Under the pieces are notes generated by a model. That model saw nothing but the letters and a program-made list of their open reading frames with translations. It searched no databases and was not told the origin of the DNA. Shown one piece after another: positions 47,147-56,429 of a stretch of DNA of 64,000 bases. Each line of letters starts with the position of its first letter. Position 1 is the stretch's first letter. The DNA is taken from contig JACKQL020000103.1 of assembly GCA_018296165.2 (NCBI GenBank), forward strand, positions 1-64,000. Direction: 5' to 3'. The DNA comes from Termitomyces sp. T153 (lineage: Eukaryota; Basidiomycota; Agaricomycetes; Agaricales; Lyophyllaceae). Position numbers and translations under genes: made by a program.

Positions 47147-48236
47147 ATTAATGAGTACTCACAAGGTACTATAGGAGTAATATATTACTAGAATGATATT
47201 CCATTGCAGGAAAGTTGGGTTAGTGTAATATTGGACTAAGTCTGGTCCAAGGAAAATCATCATATATCATTGTTAGACCCAGATTTTGCAGAAGGAATAC
47301 TGGGATTTCCTGATAATCCTCTTGACTTATGAGAGCTTTCTGAGATGGATTTTCCAGTTAGTTCTTATCCCACTGTCTTCTTACACAGTATTCTGATCCT
47401 AATTCTTGTTTTCTTATGAAAAGTCACATTGAACAGCTCAAATGTTTATAGTACTTGTATAGTTAATGAACAAACACAAAGTAAGTTTTACAGTAGCAAG
47501 CATACATATAACAAGCTTAGCATACATATAACACACAATGAGTCTATGATCTGAGATTCATGAACAAAAAGAGAAGAACAAATGAATGCAAGTCCCAGTC
47601 CTAGTACAGGCATAAGTCCCAGTTTGGTGGTAGTCCACTGACACATCATCTTCTGACTCCACAAATGAATGCTTCATATGCTTTTGAGAAATGGAAACAG
47701 CCTGAGCATCAGCCAGATCAACCTCCAAGTTATTGTCATGGATACCATCACTAGCCACATCACTGTCATCCTTACCTGAGTCAATGTTTCTCAGGTTGAT
47801 TACTCTGTTGCTTGTTGCATTTCAGATGTTTTAATTGGTGCTGTTCATGTTCCTCCTCATCCACCTGCTCATAGTTGTCCTCATGGTGCTGTTTGTCCTT
47901 GTGGCACTGTTTATCCCTGCAGCACTGTTCTGCCTCACAAAGTTGCTGTTCCTCCTCATGATGTTGCTGTTTCTCTCTACATACATGTTCCTGGCAAGTT
48001 TTCTTGAGACAAAAGACATCATTACTTGATTTTGGAGGACAACCTGATATTATGGTTCTTACTTATGAATGTGGCTTTTGCCCATACTGGTACTTCTGAG
48101 TCATATAAATTTTCCATGCAATGGTACAAACTTCTGGCCATGAAGAAGAATTTTGAAGACTGGAACTTCTGGAATTTCTCTGGGGTTGTTGCTATGGATT
48201 TGACCATGAAGCCAAGTCTGGTCTGCTGCCAAATGT
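47147..48236. other. CpG-poor sequence, mostly unassigned
   Basis: The stretch 47830-48000 is a repetitive T/C-G run on the plus strand (CTGTTC, CTCCTCATG words) reading as Asn/Arg-rich low complexity on the minus strand. It may be the upstream, decayed part of the transposase gene whose C-terminus begins near 48260. Confidence 0.35.
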
Positions 48237-48614
48237 ATATATTAGATTGGATTCATGGAGGGTGATGATGCTCTTAAATTCATTGATTCTGCCAATGTTT
48301 TACATGCAGTCCATCTGATTCCATGATTTGCAAGTAAAGTTACAAATGATTTATTGGGTCCATCAATAGCATGGTGGAAAGAGGAGGATAATATGGAATA
48401 TAATTGATATTATGTTAACATGTGAGTTTGTCTATAATTCATAACATGCACTGACATCAGACTTTAGATTTGCTGATAGGGATATGTTTGTATGTTTTCC
48501 TGGTGGTGTATTTGGACATCAAATGACACAAAGAACAATATGTCTTGCAAAGAGATATGAAAAAGGTATATCTTGCAGACAAAATAGATTCAAGTTCCCA
48601 GGATCCAGAGGTGG

Positions 48615-48983
48615 TGTAAGGGCAACCTCCAGAGTGGCAGATTGGAGTCATGCAGCTAGCAGAGGGGAATCTGAAGTATATTAGCAGAGTAGACAACGAT
48701 ACAATCAGTAACTAATCACCTAGCAGAGGGGAATCCAAAGAGAACAAGTCTGAAGATCTCTGCTGCTTGGTGTGGTGCATCAGTGGGCAGCAGAGGCATG
48801 GGAACTACTGTACAAATGACTAGAGCTACTCCTAACCCTAGGGCAATGATTGCTGAGGTAATACAGAGAACTCCACAGTTCTCCAGAGATCTCTAGGGTT
48901 CCAGAAAGAGCCCTGGAGATGTCAAACAAGCTGTGGAGGTGCTGGAACAAGTTGTGGAGTTCAGAAATAGAAGTCTCCTGACA
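48615..48983 (-). repeat. 3' LTR of gypsy element 2
   Basis: On the minus strand it starts TGTCAGGAGACTTC and ends CCCTTACA. The duplicated ATTCCCCTCTGCTAG motif, ~67 nt apart, is present here and in the 5' LTR. Confidence 0.95.
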
Positions 48984-49079
48984 TCACCCCCTTCTAGCAT
49001 GTGGCATCTTGATGCAGGGGTAAAAGAGGTCCCTAATTGCTTTGTCTGCTAGTGAGATAGGGTAGATCCCTTGTATGGC

Positions 49080-52000
49080 ATATGGGGCCTCTGGATGTCT
49101 CTGGTGGAACTCCTTGACAAGTATGGGGGCATGTACATTCTCCTATAGCTCCCAGGAGATATCCTTGATCCCATAGCCTTTCCACTTCACCTTGTATTAT
49201 AGTTGTGTCTGGAATAAACAGCTATCCAGGATTTCCTCCACCTCATATTCCTCATTGTCATTGACCACCATAGGGGGTGGTGGAGGTGGCAGACAATGCC
49301 CTGGAATAGGATCCTTAGGGACCAGAGTTAGTTTGACCATGTTGAACACTGGATGAAGCTGGTGCATCCCCATGGGGAGCCAGAGTTGATAGGCCAGGGG
49401 TCCTACCTGTTGTTCCACTATGAAAGGCCCCAACTGCTGGTACAACAACTTTTTTGAGGGCCAGGTAGTCATAATGTTGGAGGCATGCAGATAGACTCAA
49501 TCTCCAGGCTGATATTTGCACTCTGGAGTCCTCCTGTGGTCGTAGTATTGGACCATGTCATCCTTTGCCTTTGCCAGTGCTGCTTGGGCCTCCTCCTGTA
49601 ACCTCTTCATCTGGTCCACAAATTCATTTACTGCCTCATTCTCTAAGGGCTAGGCTTGGGATTCAAAACCCATGCGCAACTCATGCACAGATGCTGTCCC
49701 ATTTCAAGGAAGAATGGAGAAAACTGAGTGGACATGTGAACATGGTTGTTGTATTGGAATTTGGTATCAGGGAGGAGTTCATCCCAGTCATCTTGGCATT
49801 TGTTGCAAAAAAGGTGGAGATACTGCTCTAATTCCTAGTTTATGTGTTCTGTCTGGCCATTGAACTGTGGGTGGTAGGCAGTAGTGGTGTGGAGCTTCAT
49901 TCTGAGCAGTTGCTAGAGCTCCCAGGTGAACTCTGCTACAAATTGTGGTCCCCAATCTGAGATGTAGGCATTGGAGAGGCTGTGGAGCTTCCAGACATTT
50001 CTCTGGTACAGGTTTGCACTGCCCATGGCAGAGCAGGTAGTGTGGGTCGGAATGAAGTGCACTTGCTTGCTGTATAGGTCTACCACCACCATGATTGCAT
50101 CATAACTATAGGCATTGGGGAGCTCTACAATGAAGTCCATGGATGCCACACTACATTGTTTTGTGAGCATGAGTAGCAGGTGTAACTGTTTGTAGGGGAG
50201 TTGGTGCTGAGGCTTGGTTTGGAGGCAGAGATTGCAGGTACTAGTGTAGGACCCAATATACTGGGATATCTGGGGCCACCAGTAGTTCTGCAATACTAGC
50301 TCCAGTGTCTTCCACTGTCTGGGGTACCCTGCAATGTGGGAGTTGTGGTGTTGCTCCACAATCCTCTGACAGAGCTCTGGAACATTGGGGACATAGATAC
50401 AGTCTTGGAAGGTCAGGATTCCATCTCAGAGGGCCCATTCATCAGCACAGACTGCCTTGGCACTAGTGGTATGCCCTGACTTCAGTGTCTGAGCAGCTTG
50501 CACCACCAGCTCCTCCTGCTGACTGTCCTGATTACCCCACCATATGTCCTGGAGAATGTCTGCTTCCACTCCCTTGATGGCAAGACCCTCCATGGCTTGG
50601 ATTGCAAACAATTCAGGGTGGAGGAGCACAATATTGCTGTTATCCCCTTTCCCTGTGCCATGGTCTGCTCTCTGGGACAGGGTGTCTGGTTTCCCCATGC
50701 TCTGGCCAGGCTTGTGGTGCAAAGAGAAGTTGAAGTTGGCAAGGTAGAGGGACCACTGGGCCTGTTGGCGATTGAGCTTCTTGACTGTCCAGAAGTATTC
50801 AAGATTCTTGGGATCTGTCCAGACCTCAAACTTGTGCCATGTGCCCTCTAGGAAGTGCTGCCACTCCTCAAATGACTGGATGATGGCCAGCATCTCTTTG
50901 TCATGGATCTCGTAGTTCTGCTCCACCACATTCAGGCTCTTGGAGTAAAAGGCCACTGGATGCCACTTCCCATCCTCCAGAGATTGCTGTGAGAGCACAG
51001 CTCCAGTGGCAAAGTTGGAGCTGTCAGCCTCCACCCGGAAGGGAGAATTGTTATCTGGAAAGAGGAGGACAGGTTCAGAATTCACAGTGCACTTGAGAGT
51101 GTCAAAGACCATCTGCTTTGGAGGTCCCCAACTTCATGGAACATCCTTTCCTATGAGGTCAAATAGTGGATGGGCATGGTGTGAGAAGTTCTGGATGAAT
51201 TTTCAGTAGAAGTTTGCAAAACCAAGGAATGCCTGCACCTCCTTCTTGTTCTTGGGCTCTGGCCACTCCACCATGCCTGCTACCTTCACTGGGTCCATTT
51301 CTGCAGTTCCGTGCAATATGATCAGGCCAAGGTACTCAATCCAGGTTTGTTTGAACTCACACTTCTCTGGCTTGAGGTAGAGCTGGTGCTGGTGGAGGTG
51401 TTCCAGAACAAGGCAAGTGATCTAACAGTGTTCCTCTGGCATTTTAGTATAGATGAGGATGTTATCAAGGTACACACACACTATGCTCTCTGCTTTGAGG
51501 TCCTGGAAGATGTTGTTCATCATGGTCTGGAAGGTGGTGGGGCTATTGGTGAGTCCAAAGAACATAACAAGCACCTCAAACAATCCCCAGTTGGTCCAGA
51601 AAGCAGCCTTCCACTCATCTCCCTCCTGAATGTGCACATTGTTGTAACCCCACTGGACATCCAGCTTAGTGAAGTATTGTGCACCCCAGAGGTTGTTGAT
51701 GAGCTTGGAAATGAGGGGGAGAGAGTAACAGTTCTTCACTGTCATGGCGTTGAGTACTCAGTAGTCCTGAACCAGTTGGAGGGAGCCATCCTTCTTTTTG
51801 ATAAAGAAGACTGGAGAAGCCATTGGAGACTTGGATGGGCAGATGCAACTAGAGTCCAGGTTCTCCTGCAGGAATGCATTGAGCTTGTCCTATTCCCAGG
51901 GCATGAGTGGGTAGACCTTACAGCTGGAGAGTGCAGAGTCTGGTAGCAGTTCAATGGCATGGTCCCACCTCTTGCACTCTAGAAGCAAGTCAAACAAAGC

Positions 52001-52819
52001 TTTGAAGAACACATCCTTGAATGCATGAAGATAGGGGGGTACCACATCCCAGAACTCTCAAGGCATGGCATTAGCAGCAAATGCCTGGACCAGCCATTGA
52101 GATATGGTCTGGCTAGCCTAGATCTCTATGACAGAGGGCAGCAGGTATATAGTGGTAGCATAGATTCAATTCCCCACTTCTACCACTTCATTCAGGAGCT
52201 CTGGCTCACATATGCCACCAAACTCCCCTCCACACTCCTCCTCCAGGGCTCTGCTGTTGCTCCAATTGTCCTCATAGAGGGCCTCTCTACAAGGGAATAC
52301 CAGAGGTGGGGAGTCCAGGAGGTCTAGATCTGCAAAGCGGAGAGGACCAGCATGACATGTGCAGATGGCTGCATGCTCCCAAACTTGGGTCTGGCACTCC
52401 ACTCTGTCCTCCATGGCACAGGCAGAACACTTCCAGGGGCACCTGCTCATGGTTACCTCCCCTTTGGTCCAATCAACCTCAGGGTTGTGCTCCCAGAGCC
52501 ACATGAAACCAAGGATCATGTCCTGCCTTCCCAAGCTGATGACAGCAAATACAGTGTGCTCCATATGGTTCTGATAATAGGGGACCAGATCAACCACAGA
52601 GTTGATGGTGCCTGCTTTGTTAAGCATTCCATCAATGTTGTAGACAGGAATGGGCTTGGGGAGGGGCTGCATGGTCAGGCCATAGCATTTGACAAACTCC
52701 AAGTCCAGAAACAGTCCTGTCACTCTGCAGGTTTGCTGAGTATCTATCATCTCAATCTCTACATTGAGGTGCAGGGAGTTGGTGGATGGGGCAGAGGCCA
52801 TCACATACTGTTGGGGCAT
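49080..52819 (-). pseudogene. pol of gypsy element 2, broken
   Basis: Protease region (52819-52430) reads EIEMIDTQQTCRVTGLFLD: the DSGA active-site loop seen in element 1 is missing by an in-frame deletion. RT (51946-51300): [29 protein letters not shown] and YLDNILIYT. RNase H (51112-50600): DPKNLEYFWTVKKLN, HHKPGQSMGKPDTLSQRAD. Integrase (50440-49600): HHNSHIAGYPRQWK with CNLC, then SMDFIVELP, ISDWGPQF and NGQTEHIN, so all three acidic residues are kept. Chromodomain (~49255-49090): EEYEVEEILD...YKVKWKGYGIKDISWEL. Stops separate several of the frames. Confidence 0.88.
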
Positions 52820-53099
52820 TCAATGTGCCCAAGTGGGGCTGTGCTGATGGACCTTTGGAGGTGTTGGGGAGCTTGGCAGGGGCTCCAGAGTTAGTGTTTG
52901 TATGTCTGAAGGGGGGTGTTGAGGTTCTTCTGTCTCAGAATGAAGGGCATTGGAAAAAGCAGTTTCATTTTCTATTGACAGACATGAGAACCTGTTAGCA
53001 CCCAGCAATGGAGGCATACACCTCATCCATTGCTCAACTAAAAATCCTCCTCCAGCTCCGGAGGTGAGGTGCATGCACTGATCTCCTCCAGGGTCAACT

Positions 53100-54230
53100 C
53101 TAGCATAGGCTCATCCAGCAATGGAGCTCCAGTAGCATCATTGCAGCTAGCAGCTGCAGGAGGAGTTCCTCCTGCACCACTGTGGAAAGGTAGTGTACCT
53201 CTAGGCCCAGGGAGCAGTGCCGTGCAAAGTGCCCAGGCTTCTGGCATCTCCAGCATAGCAGCAGGGCAGTGCAGAGCTGCCTGGTGGCATCCATGTCCAT
53301 GGAGATCCCTGGCAGCAGGGGGCATGCTGCAGGAATAGCTGAAGTAAAGGCCAGCATTGGACAGGCAGGTGCAAGGTGGTGGAGATTGCTGATTGGAGCT
53401 AGGCATAGTGCAGAATGGGGCCAGCAGAGCTCCCTCTAGATCACCATGAGTTGCCATTGGTCCCAGGCCACCTCATACCATGACACAATCTTTTCATCAT
53501 TGGGGTGACCCTCCACCAGATTGTCAATGTGTTCCACCAGTGTGGGATGCAAGCCATCCTAGAAAGTAAGGCATAGTTGGAGGCTGTCAGAGTAAGCAGC
53601 CTGCTCCACCAGAGCCCAGAACAAGTCAATGTACTCATCCAATGTATGCTTTCCTTGTCCATACTGCCCCCTATTGTGTAGCGTCAAGGCTGCGGTCTTG
53701 GTGGGATCTAATGGAAAAAACTCTGCACAGAAGTTGTTCTCAAAGGTGACCTAGTCTGGAAAGCTTCCAACACCTCTGGAGTGGCAGAAGACTCACAGTG
53801 CATAAGTAGAGGCACATCCAGTCTTTATGTATGACAGCACCCTGGCTATTTTCAATGCATTGGAGTCAAAGGCATCCCTACTGAGGTGGATATAGGTGAG
53901 GCAGGACTGCAAGAATTGCTGCCTGCCAGAGCAGGTGCCATCATATGTGTCTGGTAGCATGGGATGCAGAATCTGTGGCCATAAGGTCACCGGAGCTGCA
54001 GAGACAGGTGCAGATGTGGTTGGGGCTGGTTCCACAGCTGCAGGAGGAGCAGAGTTAGGGAGTAGGCATTTGAGCAGCACCTGGAGGGATTGGGAGATAA
54101 GATTGGTTGTTTGACGGAGGGTAGAGAGTTCAGTAGTATGGTGGGTGAGAGATGATTGCATTAATTGCACCTGGGTTTCTAGGTGAAGCAGGCAAGTCCA
54201 GGCTTTGTCCTGCAGGGCCAGGGCCTCCAA
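53100..54230 (-). pseudogene. gag of gypsy element 2, broken
   Basis: The first frame (54230-53796) has a heptad-like N-terminus (LALQDKAWTCLLHLETQVQL) and the capsid block DTYDGTCSGRQQFLQSCLTY. After a stop and shifts the capsid continues (DEYIDLFWALVEQAAYSD near 53640). A CCHC zinc knuckle CWRCQKPGHFARHC lies at 53255-53214 (C-X2-C-X4-H-X4-C), which packages element RNA in this class. Frames change at about 53790, 53560 and 53450. Confidence 0.82.
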
Positions 54231-54366
54231 GGGTGTGTCTGGGTTGGCAAGCTGAGATATAGAACTCTGCAGTGTTTAGTCCTGGTGGGGAAGTGACAGG
54301 TAGCAGCTCAGAGGTCCCTTGCAGCCATGAGGGGCTTCCAGACCAGTTTTAGGAGACTTTTTCTGC

Positions 54367-54735
54367 TGTAAGGGCAACCTCTGGAGCAGCAGATTGGAGT
54401 CATGCAGCTAGCAGAGGGGAATCCAAAGTATATTAGCAGAGTAGACAATGATACAATCAGTAACTAATCACCTAGCAGAGGGGAATCTGAAGAGAACAAG
54501 TCTGAGGATTCCCACTGCTTGGTGTGGAGCATCAGCAGGTGGTGGAGGCATGGGAACTACTGTACAGATGACCAGAGCTACTCCTAACCCTAGGGCAATG
54601 ATTGCTGAGGTAATACAGAGAACTCCGCAGTTCTCCAGAGATCTCTGGGGTTCCAGAAAGAGCCCTGGAGATGTCAAACAAGCTGTGGAGGTGCTGGAAC
54701 AAGTTGCAGAGGTTGGAAATAGAAGTCCCCTGACA
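54367..54735 (-). repeat. 5' LTR of gypsy element 2
   Basis: On the minus strand it starts TGTCAGGGGACTTC and ends CCCTTACA. The same length as its partner allows base-by-base comparison: most differences are CA versus TG at ancestral CpG positions. Confidence 0.95.
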
Positions 54736-54891
54736 GGTGGAGCTGGTTGATGATAATCCAGCCAAGCCTAATACAGCTGCACTGACTCAAGAAGATCTAT
54801 TTGAAGAAGATCATTCAGATTCAGAGGATGACTATGAGCAAGATGGTTTGGGAGCTAATGACAGTGAGAATGATGAACATGAAGGAGAATA

Positions 54892-56263
54892 ATTTGAAGA
54901 ATAACTTGGCTTTGGAGCCTTGTAGTTGGAACAGGTGAGCTAACATATGTATATTCTGCTACCTAATTCAACCTGCTCAGGATATTTAGCCAATGCAAGA
55001 GAAATATTTTAGCTTGAATACTCAAATCCCAATCAACTCATGTTTTCATGTGGAATATATTTCATTCAGTGTTCCAAGCAGATTAATCCAAGAATAAAAT
55101 GCAGATAGCAGTAAGTTGACATTATGAGTTGAGATGGTATTATAGAAAGTAACTAAACCCACCTATGACATACCTTAGAGCATACTGCGACGTGAATCCG
55201 CCGCTACGAACTGCCACATACACCTCTGCGAGGAAAACTATACCACACACCAATTTAATTACTTGGCACCCAACCCGCATACAATACCTACACTTGGTGT
55301 AGAGCACTTACTTACCCCCGCCTCTTAGCGGTATAGACTGATTTCATCATCATCAAAATTATGTTTCCAACAAAAGTTTTATTTTGTAAAAAGAAGGTTT
55401 TTGTTGGGAACAATTTTTCATACTAAACATCTGCAGATTGTCATCTTTATTTCTTTGTTTTGTCACGCACGATCACGCTTCTCACGTTTACATTAGATGA
55501 AGATGAGTGTCGTCTAGAAGCTAAACGATTGCTAGATGTGAAATGTTCTAGCAAAGCAATTATGGCATATATGTGTAGTTCTGATAGTTGTTATGACCCC
55601 CACATAGTAAGAGATACCGAAGACGGGAATGGCCACGATATGTCATTTACATCGGTGTTGAGATCCTTGACTGACATAATAACCACCTCTGCCATCTGAC
55701 GTGCCGATGCTCGCCTTGAAGGAACAACGTAGGACTGACCTTACTGCGACGGCTCGTCCATGACTCCTTTTGGGTAAGTAGGTAGTACACAACATGAGTT
55801 TGATCTTGACAGAGTTTGTGGGATATTTACTTAGACCGTTGCTTACAGTCTAATAGGTATTGATCGTTTGGGGACATTCTGGGGTGCGAGCGTGGTTGTT
55901 GGGGATGTGACGGATCAAGGCGTGGACACCCAGCCGGGCGCTCATGAGCCTTGCGGATGGAATGGCATTCGTGATTGTTACATGTAGCACTCACAGCATC
56001 ACCGATAACGCCTGCGGGGACATACCGATATCGAGGTCGGTACCTGTGATTGGAGGATAAGGAACAGCGGAATGCAAGCCCATACAAGTCCGAGATTTGC
56101 TTGCTGCTTCTATTATAATTACGCTACCGAGACAAAACAACTACAAAGGGGACTGAATCGGTACGGCCGTATCGGAGCAGAATCACAAGCTTAAGACGTC
56201 TGTGATTTGTGGGTCGTGTGACTGAGCTTAAAGTTGGAGAGGACAAATATAGGCACCTCCAGC
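54892..56263. other. Boundary to second gene island and fungalysin upstream region
   Basis: CpG becomes normal again at about 55190. The frame 55460-55699 (79 codons) has no recognisable motif. Other open frames are short. Homopolymer T/A blocks lie at 55340-55460. No gene is supported. Confidence 0.4.
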
Positions 56264-56294
56264 GACACGCCTCGCCTCGAGCGCGAGGCGTGTC
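56264..56294. repeat. Perfect 12-bp inverted repeat upstream of fungalysin gene
   Basis: GACACGCCTCGC and GCGAGGCGTGTC are separated by the 7-nt spacer CTCGAGC. The site lies 135 bp before the start codon. It could be a dimeric regulator site or form a hairpin; the function is not known. Confidence 0.8.
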
Positions 56295-56429
56295 TGTTGC
56301 CTGAGATTACGCCAGAATGGTAACCTTTGCTCGGAACAAACATGACCACATAGGTTCACTTAAGTAGCCGCGCGGACAAATGGTCTCTCATTTCCGAGCT
56401 AACCTCGACTTTCAGCCACTTCTTCAGCG

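Larger units (their letters stand above)
48615..54735 (-). mobile_element. Full-length Ty3/gypsy chromovirus, element 2
   Basis: The element is 6121 bp with perfect duplication GGTGG (48610-48614, 54736-54740). LTRs are both 369 bp: 54367-54735 (5' in element sense) and 48615-48983 (3'). A purine tract (AGAAGGGGGTGA, minus sense) borders the 3' LTR. Coding order on the minus strand is gag, zinc knuckle, protease, RT, RNase H, integrase, chromodomain. It is less decayed than element 1, with long open stretches. Confidence 0.95.
48260..54891 (+). pseudogene. Plavaka-like transposase C-terminus, split by gypsy element 2
   Basis: Left part (48260-48614) reads HAVHLIP, LLGPSIAWWKEED, YYVNM and DRDMFVCFPGGVFGHQ, with frame changes. 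This string (HLIPAF..LLGPS.A....D..YYVN.FVDRDM.MR..GGGVGH) is the usual ending of Plavaka/CACTA-like transposon genes in mushrooms (recognised from memory). Right part (54736-54891) continues EVELVDDNP, in frame after one GGTGG is removed, then an acidic tail EDHSDSEDDYEQD ending at TAA. The N-terminal catalytic part was not found. Confidence 0.6.

Noticed and set aside
47835..48022. Leu/Phe-rich plus frame and Asn/Arg-rich minus frame
   Set aside because: Simple repetitive composition; not a believable membrane protein.
55460..55699. 79-codon plus-strand frame between transposon block and fungalysin
   Set aside because: No motif, no conserved start context; cannot be told from chance.
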